Part shown: positions 36,223 through 45,697 of the stretch, in pieces
How positions within the stretch are numbered: position 1 is the first letter of the stretch
How the letters are laid out: the number at the start of each line of letters is the position of its first letter
NCBI RefSeq assembly: GCF_900107165.1
Contig: NZ_FNOY01000004.1
Location: forward strand, 1 to 64,000
Reading direction: 5' to 3'
Origin: Nitrosomonas halophila
GTDB taxonomy: Bacteria; Pseudomonadota; Gammaproteobacteria; Burkholderiales; Nitrosomonadaceae
Length of the DNA: 64,000 bases
Program-made: the position numbers and the translations under genes
Notes under the pieces: model-generated
What the model was told of the DNA's origin: nothing
The model's database searches: none
What the model saw: the letters and a program-made list of their open reading frames with translations, nothing else

Positions 36223-37581
36223 ATGAAAATGAACAAGGACTCAAAAAAACTGCTCGTAGTGGAAGATGACCCAGGGCTACAAAAACAATTACGCTGGAGC
36301 TTCGATAATTGTGAGGTGATTGTCGCATCTGACCGGGAAAGCGCGCTTGCGCAAGTTCGCCGGCATGAGCCAGCAGTCGTCACCATGGACCTCGGTCTGC
36401 CCCCTGATCCAGATGGCGCATCGGAAGGCTTGGCCACGCTTCAGCAAATTCTGGCACTGACACCCGATATCAAAGTCATTGTTTTAACAGGCAACCAGAA
36501 TCGCGCCAATGCTCTAAAAGCGATAGACCTGGGGGCCTACGATTTTCATCAAAAACCTTTTGATGCCAGCGTTCTGAACCTGATCGTGGATAGAGCCTTC
36601 TATCTGCACCAGTTACAACGCGAAAATCGGAAGTTGCTCCAATCATGCTCGGCTTCGCCGATTTCGGATTTCATCACCGGCGATCCCAACATGATCAAAA
36701 TATGCCAGCAAATCGAACGGGTTGCTTCGTCCGATGTGACAGTGACACTGCTCGGAGAAAGCGGGACTGGCAAGGAAGTACTGGCCAAAGCACTGCATCA
36801 ACTCAGCAATAGAAAAAAGAAACGCCTGATAGCGGTCAATTGTGCAGCCATCCCTGAAACATTGCTGGAGGCAGAGCTGTTTGGTTATGAAAAAGGCGCC
36901 TTTACCGGCGCCGCCAAACAAACTCCGGGCAAAATCGAGCTGGCCCAGGAGGGTACATTTTTTCTGGATGAAGTCGGTGATCTGCCCCTCTCGTTACAGG
37001 CCAAGCTATTGAGATTCCTGCAAGAACGCGTAATTGAACGTGTAGGAGGAAGAGAAGAAATTCCAATGGATGTGCGTATTGTCTGCGCAACACATCGGGA
37101 TTTGCGGGCAATGATCGGGAGCGGCACGTTCCGCGAGGATTTATATTACCGTTTATGCGAAATCAGCATCCCGATTCCCGCCTTGCGGGATCGTGTCGGT
37201 GATGCCATCTTGCTTGCCCATCACTTCAAAAATCAGTTCTATGCCAAAGAAAAGCGTCAGTCATTGAATTTCAGTCAGGACGCACTGGATGCGATTGATA
37301 GCCACCACTGGCCGGGTAACGTGCGTGAAATCGAAAACTGCATCAAACGCGCGGTCATCATGGCAGAAGGCCCTCAAATCACGGCAGAGGACCTGGGATT
37401 ACAGCCAGCAAACGTTTCTTCGCAACCCGCGACGCTGCGCGAAGCCCGGGACAAGGTCGAATGCGAAACCCTGGTCAAGGCATTAGCCAGAGTAGATGGC
37501 AATATCGCCAGGGCTGCCGAGCTACTGGGCGTCACCCGGCCCACGCTCTATGACTTGATGAACCGGCATGGACTCAAGTAA
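36223..37581 (+). CDS. prsR: PrsR, sigma-54-dependent response regulator of the PEP-CTERM system
   Basis: The 452-residue NtrC-type activator has a receiver domain (about 8-125; acidic EDDP, phospho-acceptor Asp in VTMDLGLPP near 55, Lys in FHQKPF). Its AAA+ domain (about 145-380) has Walker A GESGTGKE, the sigma-54 contact loop GAFTGA (about 222-227), Walker B FFLDEVGDL, and a Fis-type helix-turn-helix at the C-terminus (NIARAAELLGVTRPTLYDLM). The whole-length match is to the PEP-CTERM-box response regulator (TIGR02915). Three sigma-54 promoters within the first 7 kb are likely targets. Its usual partner kinase PrsK is not in the window; the IS110 element sits where it would be expected. Confidence 0.92.
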   Translation: MKMNKDSKKLLVVEDDPGLQKQLRWSFDNCEVIVASDRESALAQVRRHEPAVVTMDLGLPPDPDGASEGLATLQQILALTPDIKVIVLTGNQNRANALKAIDLGAYDFHQKPFDASVLNLIVDRAFYLHQLQRENRKLLQSCSASPISDFITGDPNMIKICQQIERVASSDVTVTLLGESGTGKEVLAKALHQLSNRKKKRLIAVNCAAIPETLLEAELFGYEKGAFTGAAKQTPGKIELAQEGTFFLDEVGDLPLSLQAKLLRFLQERVIERVGGREEIPMDVRIVCATHRDLRAMIGSGTFREDLYYRLCEISIPIPALRDRVGDAILLAHHFKNQFYAKEKRQSLNFSQDALDAIDSHHWPGNVREIENCIKRAVIMAEGPQITAEDLGLQPANVSSQPATLREARDKVECETLVKALARVDGNIARAAELLGVTRPTLYDLMNRHGLK

Positions 37582-37773
37582 ATGACGGAATATCAGCACC
37601 CTCTGTTCGGCAAACTGGACCGGATATAATGCATCTGCTTCGAGCTCATACAGCAAGTGCCAGTGCATCAGGCAAATACGTCACGGCACTTGCGATAATG
37701 CGCCTTTTTCAATATAACATTTATTTTCAACAATGATTTACGGGGCAAGACTGCCAGTCAACAATCCAATGAT

Positions 37774-39354
37774 ATGCCTAATCTTTTTCACGAACTGATT
37801 TACCAATCCGCCGAGAGAGGCGCGCAATCCGATGCGCTGATTGACCACAAGCAACATATGGACTATCCAACGCTGGCCGGTGCGGTTCAATCGACCGCCG
37901 GCGCCCTGCAAGCGTTGGGATTCAAGCGCGGGGAACGTCTGGCGGTCTACCTGGAAAAACGATTCGAAACGGTCATCGCCTTGTTTGGCGCATCTGCCGC
38001 AGGCGGGGTATTCGTCCCGATCAACCCATTGCTCAAAGCTGAACAAGTCTCTTATATTCTCAATGACTGCAATGTCAGGATACTGGTCACTTCCGCCGAA
38101 CGGCTGGCGTTACTCAAATCGGTGCTGCCAAACTGCCATGATTTACAAAGAATAATCGTAGTGGGCGAGACAAAAGAATGGCCGTTGATTGCCGGACTGG
38201 AAATCGTGCACTGGCAGCAGCTGCAAAAACCATTTGGAATGATGTATGCCCCGCACTGTATCGATAGTGATATGGCCGCGATTTTATATACTTCCGGCAG
38301 CACAGGCAAACCGAAGGGCGTGGTGCTCTCTCACCGCAATCTTGTAACCGGCGCCAAAAGTGTTTCTCAATACTTACGCAATCACGCTGAAGACCGAATC
38401 CTTGCTGTCCTGCCGCTCAGTTTCGATTATGGCCTGAATCAATTGACAACTGCTTTCCATGTCGGGGCAACCAGCATCCTCATGAACTATCTGCTCCCAC
38501 GTGATATTCTCACGCTTATCAAAAAGCAGCATGTCAGCGGATTGGCGGCAGTGCCGCCGCTATGGACACAGCTTTCACATCTGGACTGGCAGGATATCAA
38601 GACTCTGCGCTACATTACCAACTCGGGTGGCGCCATGCCGCGCTCGACTTTGGCACGTCTGCGGAGCGCCCTGCCCAATACACAAGTCTTTCTGATGTAT
38701 GGTTTAACCGAGGCCTTCCGGTCAACCTATCTGCCGCCGGAACAAATAGACAAACGCCCCGATTCCATGGGCAAGGCCATTCCCAACGTTGAAGTCATGG
38801 TTTTGCGAGAGGATGGCTCCCACTGTGCGCCAGGCGAACCCGGCGAACTTGTCCATCGTGGCCCGCTCGTTTCAATGGGTTATTGGAACGATGCCGACAA
38901 AACGGCGGCCTGTTTCCGTTCACTCACACCGCGTCAACCTGGCCTGACCATACCGGAGCTTGCAGTGTGGTCAGGCGATACGGTACGCATGGATGAAGAA
39001 GGCTATTTATACTTTATCGGCCGCCGCGATGACATGATCAAGACCTCCGGCTATCGCGTCAGCCCGACCGAAGTCGAAGAAGTGATTTACGCAACCGAAA
39101 AAGTGATCGAGGCCGCGGCTTTTGGCGTGCCGCATCCTGCGCTCGGTCAGGCCATCGTCGTCGTTGCAGTACCCAAGGAAAACCTCGATGTGTCACCAGA
39201 GATTTTACTGGCTGCTTGCAAAAAACACTTGCCCGCGTTCATGTTGCCCAGCCTCATCGAATTGAGGCAAGCCAGCCTGCCGCGCAATCCAAATGGAAAA
39301 ATTGACCGCAAAAGTCTCGCCACGGTATTTGAACAAGCTTTCATCACAGCATAA
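37774..39354 (+). CDS. Exosortase A system-associated acyl-CoA ligase (AMP-forming)
   Basis: The 526-residue enzyme belongs to the adenylate-forming superfamily and fits the exosortase-associated subgroup (TIGR03098 type). Motifs are the P-loop YTSGSTGKPKG (about 171-181), MYGLTEAF (about 308), SGDTVRMDEEGYLYFIGRRDDMIKTSGYRVSPTEVE in parts (about 405-440) and the catalytic Lys in NPNGKIDRK near the end. It should activate a carboxylic acid as acyl-AMP for loading on a carrier or CoA. The PLP decarboxylase starts three bases after its stop. Confidence 0.92.
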   Translation: MPNLFHELIYQSAERGAQSDALIDHKQHMDYPTLAGAVQSTAGALQALGFKRGERLAVYLEKRFETVIALFGASAAGGVFVPINPLLKAEQVSYILNDCNVRILVTSAERLALLKSVLPNCHDLQRIIVVGETKEWPLIAGLEIVHWQQLQKPFGMMYAPHCIDSDMAAILYTSGSTGKPKGVVLSHRNLVTGAKSVSQYLRNHAEDRILAVLPLSFDYGLNQLTTAFHVGATSILMNYLLPRDILTLIKKQHVSGLAAVPPLWTQLSHLDWQDIKTLRYITNSGGAMPRSTLARLRSALPNTQVFLMYGLTEAFRSTYLPPEQIDKRPDSMGKAIPNVEVMVLREDGSHCAPGEPGELVHRGPLVSMGYWNDADKTAACFRSLTPRQPGLTIPELAVWSGDTVRMDEEGYLYFIGRRDDMIKTSGYRVSPTEVEEVIYATEKVIEAAAFGVPHPALGQAIVVVAVPKENLDVSPEILLAACKKHLPAFMLPSLIELRQASLPRNPNGKIDRKSLATVFEQAFITA

Positions 39355-39356
39355 AC

Positions 39357-40592
39357 ATGAAGACCACCCATCCTCAACACGCACCCATGACCCAATTTCC
39401 CGTGCAGGATCACTGTCTGGTCATTGGCGATATGCCTCTCACACGCCTGGCCCAGCGAGTCGGATCCACGCCTTTTTACGCTTATGACCGGCAACTGATT
39501 ACCACCCGCGTCAATTCCCTGAGGCAGCACTTGCCCCCCAACATACACCTGCATTACGCAATGAAGGCCAATCCCATGCCAGCTGTTGTACAGCATCTGG
39601 CAAACCTGGTTGATGGCATTGATGTGGCCTCTGTTGGAGAAATGCAGGTGGCACTCAATGCAGGCGTCTCTCCCGAGAACATCAGTTTTGCAGGGCCTGG
39701 CAAAAGCCGGCAGGAACTCGCCTGCGCCATTGCTGCCGGGATCATTCTGAACGTGGAATCGGAAACCGAACTGGAACAAATCGCCGAACTGGCCCATGCA
39801 ACGGGGTTTCACCCCAAAGTGGCCATACGCGTCAATCCCGACTTCGAGTTAAAAGCATCCGGTATGAAGATGGGGGGAGGATCCAAACAGTTCGGTATTG
39901 ACGCTGAACGCGTTCCTGCGGTCCTGAACCGTATCGCAGCACTGAAGCTGGCGTTTGAAGGACTGCATATCTTCAGCGGCTCTCAGAATCTCAAGGTAGA
40001 CGCAATCCAGGAAGCGCATGAAAAAACCCTGCAGCTTGGCTTGCAACTGGCCTCGATCTCACCCATGCCAGTTCGGCACATCAATATCGGCGGCGGATTT
40101 GGTATCCCCTATTTTCCCGGAGATACGCCGCTTGACCTGAGTGCAGTAGGGGCCAACCTGGGCCAGTTGCTAATGGCAATCAAACCCCGATTGCCAGACA
40201 CTCGGTTTGTGATCGAGCTGGGTCGCTATATCGTTGCGGAAGCAGGCATTTATGTCTGCCAGGTACTCGAAAAGAAAATATCGAGAGAACAAATATTTTT
40301 GGTGACGAACGGCGGCCTGCATCATCATCTGGCCGCATCTGGCAACTTTGGCCAAGTGATCCGTAAAAATTACCCGGTTGCTGTCGGAAACAAAATGCAC
40401 CTGACCGAAACCGAAATAGCTTCAGTGGTCGGACCGCTCTGCACACCGCTGGATTTACTCGCTGACCGGATGAAGCTGTCCAAGGCCGAACCAGGAGACT
40501 TCATTGTCATCTTTCAGTCCGGTGCCTATGGACTGACTGCCAGCCCCACCTCTTTTCTTAGCCACCCGCCCCCAATGGAAGTTTTAGTTTAG
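39357..40592 (+). CDS. Exosortase A system-associated PLP-dependent decarboxylase
   Basis: The 411-residue enzyme is a fold-III decarboxylase related to diaminopimelate/ornithine decarboxylases and fits the exosortase-associated subgroup (TIGR03099 type). The PLP Lys is in HYAMKANP (about 62-69), the glycine-rich phosphate loop is NIGGGFGIPY (about 243), and the C-terminus SPTSFLSHPPPMEVLV matches the family. A second ATG at 39387 (MTQFPVQDH) is a possible true start. The stop codon TAG is completed by the first base of an inverted-repeat element. The acyl carrier protein that normally follows in exosortase loci is absent. Confidence 0.92.
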   Translation: MKTTHPQHAPMTQFPVQDHCLVIGDMPLTRLAQRVGSTPFYAYDRQLITTRVNSLRQHLPPNIHLHYAMKANPMPAVVQHLANLVDGIDVASVGEMQVALNAGVSPENISFAGPGKSRQELACAIAAGIILNVESETELEQIAELAHATGFHPKVAIRVNPDFELKASGMKMGGGSKQFGIDAERVPAVLNRIAALKLAFEGLHIFSGSQNLKVDAIQEAHEKTLQLGLQLASISPMPVRHINIGGGFGIPYFPGDTPLDLSAVGANLGQLLMAIKPRLPDTRFVIELGRYIVAEAGIYVCQVLEKKISREQIFLVTNGGLHHHLAASGNFGQVIRKNYPVAVGNKMHLTETEIASVVGPLCTPLDLLADRMKLSKAEPGDFIVIFQSGAYGLTASPTSFLSHPPPMEVLV

Positions 40593-40858
40593 GGCTCGTT
40601 AATGAATAACTTGGGCATACGTTGTTACGTATTCGGGAAAGATGCAAGGCGCGAGGCAAAGCCGAATGGTCGTTCCATTCGCAAGTCTCGCAACGCCGCA
40701 GATACCCGAATACGCAACAACCCTTCGGGCTGGGGTCGCTTTTGGCGCAGACCGGCGCTGCAAGCCACTTGTTGTGAATGACACAACGGCGTGTCCTGCG
40801 CCTTGGTCTGCGCCAAAAGCGACCCCAGCGTATGCTCAAGTTATTTATTAACGAGCCC
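40592..40858. mobile_element. MITE-like element with about 30-bp inverted ends and TTA target duplication
   Basis: The left end GGGCTCGTTAATGAATAAC and the right end are inverted copies with few mismatches over about 30 bases, flanked by TTA on both sides. Inside are two further nested inverted repeats: 40621-40637 with 40705-40721, and a perfect 23-bp pair at 40730-40752 with 40806-40828. There is no transposase. The first base supplies the G of the decarboxylase stop codon. Bases 40859-41057 hold only a spacer with a TATAAT-like box near 40950. Confidence 0.8.
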
Positions 40859-41057
40859 TTAAGCAACTGAGAACACTTTGACCACGCTTCTCTGAACAAC
40901 AAACCGGGCATACTCACTACTGTTCTCTGTCTGCCAGGGAAGCTCGTATAATGCTAGAAATGATTGTTATAAAAAGCATAAATTGTTATTTTCTGGGACA
41001 CCCAGGAAAACTGACTTAACCGTCATATCAAATAGATAATAAAGACAAGGAGATGAC

Positions 41058-42911
41058 ATGAGCGGCATATGTGGTTGGCTGGTAGCGGGCTCCACAGCGA
41101 CCGAGAATCAGCAGATCAGCGAACGCATGCGCAATCCACTGATTCGTTTCGATGGCAGCCCTGCACAAACCATCGCCAAAAATAATTTTGCGCTGACAGT
41201 TGCCGCAAAACCCAGCCATGCGCATCTGCATGAGGCAAACGGTCTGGCAGTAGGTGTATGGGGCAGAATAACATTCAGGGATAAGACGTTACAGGACCGC
41301 GCACAAGCAAAAGGCATTGCCGTGGTCCTGGCCGAGCAATGGCGTCAGAACAGAGAGAAAATATTCTCAGAAGTTACCGGAGAATTCGTCTGCAGCATTG
41401 TGGACAGCGATTTGCAAGAAGTGGTGCTTACCACCGATCCCTTGGGCACGCGCACGCTCTACTATCAAGTGCTGAATCAAGGTATTTTGTTCGGCACATC
41501 TACCGATGCCTTGCTTGGCCATCCACAAGCCAATTCACAAATCGATCCGCAAGGGCTGTTCAACTATCTGTATTTCCACATGATCCCGGGGCCCGGTACT
41601 ATTTATCAGGCACAGAATCGTCTGCTACCCGGTGAGTTTCTGCACTTCCAGGCCGGTCGCGTTGAGCGCAAGCGTTATACGCATGTGAAATTCGACGAAG
41701 ACTTGAATCGCCCCTTCCCTGACCTCAAACAAGAATTCCTATCGCTGCTCAAAGAAAGCATCAGAGAAGTGACACAACATCAGCGAGTCGGCGCTTTTCT
41801 GAGTGGAGGGACCGACAGTTCGACCGTGGCTGGCATACTGACGGAAATATCCGGCGTGCCTGCCAAGACCTACTCGATCGGCTTTGAAGCGACGGGTTAC
41901 GATGAAATGCATTATGCGCGTATTGCAGCCCGCCATTTTTCGACCGATCATCATGAATACTATGTCACCCCTGACGATGTGGTCGCGACCATCCCTAAAA
42001 TTGCCGCCATCTTCGATCAGCCATTTGGCAATGCCTCGGCCATACCCGCCTATTATTGCGCACGCATGGCGAAAGCAGATGGGCTCGATTTATTGCTTGG
42101 CGGTGATGGAGGCGATGAATTGTTTGGTGGAAATGAACGCTATGCCAAACAACATATTTTCTCGCTCTACGAAAAGATTCCAGCGTCGCTGAGAAACAAG
42201 CTGCTGTCACCACTGCTGCTATCCATCCCTCCCGATATTGGCCTGAGTCTTGCCCGCAAAGCACGCAGCTATGTGGCGCAAGCAACTGTCCCCATGCCGC
42301 ACAGAATGGAGACCTATAATTTGCTGATGCGTTATGGATTCGAAACGGTATTTTCCCCGGAGTTTCTCGCTCAAATCAACCCGCAGCAGCCTGCCACAAT
42401 GCTCGAGCAAACTTACCATGAGATCGAGGCACGCAGTTTAATCAATCGCATGCTTGCGTTCGACTGGAAATTCACACTCGCGGACAACGACCTCCCCAAG
42501 GTTGTGCAAGCCTGCCAGCTGGCGGGTATGGAAGTCGCTTTTCCACTTATCAGTGATCAAATCACCGCTTTTTCTTGTAAATTGCGGCCCCAGCAGAAAC
42601 TCAAAGGTACTCAGTTACGCTATTTCTTCAAGCAGGCATTACGCGGCTTTTTACCGGATGAAATCATTGCCAAGCAAAAACATGGCTTTGGCTTGCCATT
42701 CGGTGTCTGGCTGCAATCGCACAAACCTTTGAGAGAAATCGCTGCAGACAGTCTGAGCGATCTAAAATCACGCCATATCGTGCGTCCGGATTTCATTGAT
42801 CAGCTACTTGATCAGCACTTGCAGGAACATGCAAGCTACCATGGCACCATGGTATGGCTGTTGATGATGATGGAATACTGGCACAAGCAACACCTCTCAC
42901 GATCAAATTGA
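41058..42911 (+). CDS. Asparagine synthetase-like amide ligase lacking the N-terminal Cys
   Basis: The 617-residue protein has an AsnB architecture: an N-terminal Ntn-type domain (about 1-190) and a synthetase domain with pyrophosphate loop SGGTDSS (about 249-255) and GGDGGDELFGG (about 350). The start reads MSGICGW, so the residue that is the catalytic Cys2 in AsnB (MCGI) is Ser; the nearby Cys5 is not in the nucleophile position. The glutaminase half is therefore probably inactive, and the enzyme may use another amine, as beta-lactam synthetase does. Its place downstream of the exosortase ligase/decarboxylase pair suggests a role in the same pathway. AAGGAG precedes the ATG. Confidence 0.85.
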   Translation: MSGICGWLVAGSTATENQQISERMRNPLIRFDGSPAQTIAKNNFALTVAAKPSHAHLHEANGLAVGVWGRITFRDKTLQDRAQAKGIAVVLAEQWRQNREKIFSEVTGEFVCSIVDSDLQEVVLTTDPLGTRTLYYQVLNQGILFGTSTDALLGHPQANSQIDPQGLFNYLYFHMIPGPGTIYQAQNRLLPGEFLHFQAGRVERKRYTHVKFDEDLNRPFPDLKQEFLSLLKESIREVTQHQRVGAFLSGGTDSSTVAGILTEISGVPAKTYSIGFEATGYDEMHYARIAARHFSTDHHEYYVTPDDVVATIPKIAAIFDQPFGNASAIPAYYCARMAKADGLDLLLGGDGGDELFGGNERYAKQHIFSLYEKIPASLRNKLLSPLLLSIPPDIGLSLARKARSYVAQATVPMPHRMETYNLLMRYGFETVFSPEFLAQINPQQPATMLEQTYHEIEARSLINRMLAFDWKFTLADNDLPKVVQACQLAGMEVAFPLISDQITAFSCKLRPQQKLKGTQLRYFFKQALRGFLPDEIIAKQKHGFGLPFGVWLQSHKPLREIAADSLSDLKSRHIVRPDFIDQLLDQHLQEHASYHGTMVWLLMMMEYWHKQHLSRSN

Positions 42912-43199
42912 TAATTTGATTGATTTTCTTTTATCTCTGCTATCAAATCATGATAGATTGCAAGAATTAATTTTATGTCTCATTATGACGACATATTAAT
43001 TGAGGAACAAACGCTGATCATGCCATGGGTATGTCAGGCATATGCGTAGTTGATCAAACTGCCAGCCCTGAGATAAAAAAATAAAGGCAAATCACGAACA
43101 TATTCACTGAATTGAAACCGGGTCTGCATCATACAATAGAGTTTACTCAGTCTGAATCTATCGATTTCATTTTAAATCATACTTCGCCAAGAGAGCGTC

Positions 43200-43991
43200 A
43201 TGAACGATATCGAAGCAGCTTTCCATCAATATTTTGAAATCGTAACCGCTGATACCGAAGAGTTGCTTAAAGAAGTTTTTAACTTACGCTTTCGAATTTT
43301 GTGTGTGCATAACATCATCCCGGGTTTCAACAGCTCAAATTACCCCGAAGAATTGGAAAGTGATGAGTACGATAAACGTTCGGTTCATATTTTGCTACGC
43401 CACCGGCCAACCGGAATTTTTTTAGGGACCGCACGGCTCATCCTTCCCGACAGAGAACATCTTCACAAAAAATTCCCGACTGAATTGCATACCCGTTTTT
43501 TTCCAGGCTTTGCTCTAAACGAAACATCCCGTCAGCATACGGCCGAAATATCACGCTTCGCTGTTCTCAGCGACTTCTTCAGACGCAGAAGCAAGCTCCA
43601 TATGCCCTCCCAATCTACCAATCCAGCACACAAGCGCCAGGAACGTCGGCGTTGTCCTCACCCGTCACTGGGACTCGCGGTTGGGATTATCAAGCTATGT
43701 GCGCAGCACAATATCTATTACTGGCTCTCATCCATGGATCCTGCCTTGAATAGGTTGCTAGGGTTTTACGGTTTACAGCTCAACCCTATCGGCCCATCGA
43801 TCCATTATCATGGCATCCGCAGTCCTTACCATGCTTGTTTGTTCGATGTACTGGACAGAATGCACCGGGACCATAGAGCCATTTGGGAACTCGTCACAGA
43901 CCATGGGAAAATTTGGCCCATTGATCTCACATCGATACGTGCTAATTGGTTACCAGAATCCAATACTCATTACATCCGCGCGTCTCGATAA
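43200..43991 (+). CDS. PEP-CTERM/exosortase system-associated acyltransferase (second copy)
   Basis: The 263-residue protein is a diverged paralogue of the 16035 gene and has the same length. It shares EYDKRSVHILLRHR, GTARLILPD and the conserved AEISRFAVLSDFFRRRSKL segment (about 115-135). The middle is more basic (NPAHKRQERRR), and the predicted active-site region is intact. AGAGCG stands just before the start. The 288 bases before it hold no gene and no sigma-54 site that I could accept. It probably acylates an amine substrate different from that of the first copy. Confidence 0.84.
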   Translation: MNDIEAAFHQYFEIVTADTEELLKEVFNLRFRILCVHNIIPGFNSSNYPEELESDEYDKRSVHILLRHRPTGIFLGTARLILPDREHLHKKFPTELHTRFFPGFALNETSRQHTAEISRFAVLSDFFRRRSKLHMPSQSTNPAHKRQERRRCPHPSLGLAVGIIKLCAQHNIYYWLSSMDPALNRLLGFYGLQLNPIGPSIHYHGIRSPYHACLFDVLDRMHRDHRAIWELVTDHGKIWPIDLTSIRANWLPESNTHYIRASR

Positions 43992-43997
43992 TCATCA

Positions 43998-44468
43998 TTG
44001 ATACGATTGATTGTGACGGAAATTCTTGACTGCTGCCAACGACGCATCTTTTTGCTGATGCTGCTGGCCAGTTTCTTCTTCGTCGGTAATGTCTTGCCGG
44101 CCGACAATACAGTCGAGACCGTCGTTCATCCAAGCGTCAACACTGAACAGCTTTCCAAAAACTTGTTGCGTTCCATTTTCGGCATGCGCTTGAGAACATG
44201 GCAGGATGGTCTGCCGATCAGGGTTTTTGTCCTGCCTGACGATGCACCGTTACACAGCCTGTTTGCCAAACGGAAGCTCAATATTTTTCCGTATCAGTTG
44301 CGCGCCGCCTGGGACCGTTTGATTTTCTCCGGAACCGGTCAGGCGCCGATCACAGTGCAGTCGGAAGAAGAAATGCGGCTGCGTGTTTCGACCACACCGG
44401 GAGCAATTGGTTATTTAAGTGGAACCCAGATTGATGATAGCGTCCAAATTGTCCATGTCGACCAATAA
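43998..44468 (+). CDS. PstS-like small periplasmic binding-domain protein
   Basis: The 156-residue exported protein has a hydrophobic signal (about 16-35, FLLMLLASFFFVGNVLPA) and a single PBP-like lobe: SVNTEQLSKNLLRSIFGMRLRTWQDGLPIRVFVLPD, then VSTTPGAIGYLSG, as in phosphate-binding PstS-type proteins. It is about half the length of a full binding protein. Starts are uncertain: TTG at 43998 or GTG at 44013. It overlaps the barrel gene by 14 bases, so the two are translationally coupled. The ligand is unknown. Confidence 0.65.
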   Translation: MIRLIVTEILDCCQRRIFLLMLLASFFFVGNVLPADNTVETVVHPSVNTEQLSKNLLRSIFGMRLRTWQDGLPIRVFVLPDDAPLHSLFAKRKLNIFPYQLRAAWDRLIFSGTGQAPITVQSEEEMRLRVSTTPGAIGYLSGTQIDDSVQIVHVDQ

Positions 44469-45687
44469 CTATAAAACCTCCGTCACGGCCGTGTTGGGCT
44501 GTACAGCACTGGTCTGCGCCCTTTCATCCCCCAAAAGCCATGCCGACGAGCATCCGGATTCAGACCATCTAAATCAGCTGCGCGTACACGGATTTCTCAG
44601 CCAAGGCTATGTCAAAACGAACAAGAACAACTTTTTTGGCAAAAGTACGGGGGATGGCAGTTTTGATTTCCGGGAAATCGGCCTAACCGCATCACTGCGT
44701 CCACTATCAAAGCTGCAACTGTCTGGGCAATTACTGCACCGCAGCGCAGGTGAAGGCAGCAGGGGCGGTATCCGCATCGATTTCGGGTTTCTCGATTACA
44801 ATTTTATCAATACGCCCGACACAGAGTTTGGCATGCGTCTGGGCCGCATGAAAAATCCATTGGGATTCTATAACGATACGCGCGATGTACCCTTTACCCG
44901 CCCGAGCATACTGCTACCCCAGTCGATTTACTTTGATCGCACGCGTAATCTTGCACTGGCTTCGGATGGCGCCCAGCTTTATGGAGAATCACGCGCAGAC
45001 TGGGGCAATATTACTGCTCAATTCGGCACGGTGTTCCCGCAAGTAGACGATCGCGACACCGAAGTAGCCATTCTTCACCGTAGGCGACCAGGAGATCTTG
45101 AGACAAAACTTTCCTATATCGGCCGAATAGCTTATGAACAGGTTGACGGGCGGTTCCGATTAGCAGTCAGTGGCGCTCAGGTCAATGCAGGCTATGATCC
45201 GGCGATTGATGATGAGCTGGCCTCGGGTTCATTCAAATTCACGCCATTGATACTATCCGCACAATATAATGCAGAGAAATGGAGCATAACCTCAGAGTAC
45301 GCACTACGCATGTTTCGTTGGAAAAATTTTGATCACCCACTAATTGATCAAAAACTGACAGGCGAAAGTATTTATGTCCAGGGAATCTATCGCTTTTTCC
45401 CCAACTGGGAAGCCGTACTGCGCTATGATTTACTATTTACTGACAGGAAAGACCGGGATGGACAGAAATTTCACATGCAGACCAACCGTCAGCTCCCGGC
45501 ACATAGCCGGTTCGCCAAGGATCTAACTTTTGGTTTACGTTGGAATGCCACACCCGCCATTATGCTAAGCGCCGAATATCATCGAATCAATGGTACCGCT
45601 TGGCTCTCGCCGTTGGATAACCCTGATCAATCCATCACCGGAAGGAATTGGAATCTGTTTGCTTTCCAGGCTTCCTACCGATTCTGA
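44455..45687 (+). CDS. Outer-membrane beta-barrel protein, porin-like
   Basis: The 410-residue protein has a signal peptide (about 1-31, ending SHA) and an alternating-strand barrel that ends in a terminal Phe (FQASYRF). The segment GFLSQGYVKTNKNNFFG opens the barrel, and GMRLGRMKNPLGFYNDTRDVPFTRPSI is typical of DUF3373/OprP-like barrels. The ATG at 44455 is inside the end of the upstream gene. Together with the PBP-like gene before it and the GGDEF-EAL gene after it, it may form a nutrient-sensing set. Confidence 0.72.
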   Translation: MSTNNYKTSVTAVLGCTALVCALSSPKSHADEHPDSDHLNQLRVHGFLSQGYVKTNKNNFFGKSTGDGSFDFREIGLTASLRPLSKLQLSGQLLHRSAGEGSRGGIRIDFGFLDYNFINTPDTEFGMRLGRMKNPLGFYNDTRDVPFTRPSILLPQSIYFDRTRNLALASDGAQLYGESRADWGNITAQFGTVFPQVDDRDTEVAILHRRRPGDLETKLSYIGRIAYEQVDGRFRLAVSGAQVNAGYDPAIDDELASGSFKFTPLILSAQYNAEKWSITSEYALRMFRWKNFDHPLIDQKLTGESIYVQGIYRFFPNWEAVLRYDLLFTDRKDRDGQKFHMQTNRQLPAHSRFAKDLTFGLRWNATPAIMLSAEYHRINGTAWLSPLDNPDQSITGRNWNLFAFQASYRF

Positions 45688-45697
45688 TCATCGCCCT

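Noticed and set aside
37662-37690. GGCACTTGC-like sequence before the acyl-CoA ligase gene
   Set aside because: The GG-to-GC spacing is wrong for sigma-54, so it was not called a promoter.
43022-43050. Possible sigma-54 site upstream of the second acyltransferase (TCAGGCATATGCGTAGT)
   Set aside because: The GC at -12 is replaced by GT and the TTGC element is missing.
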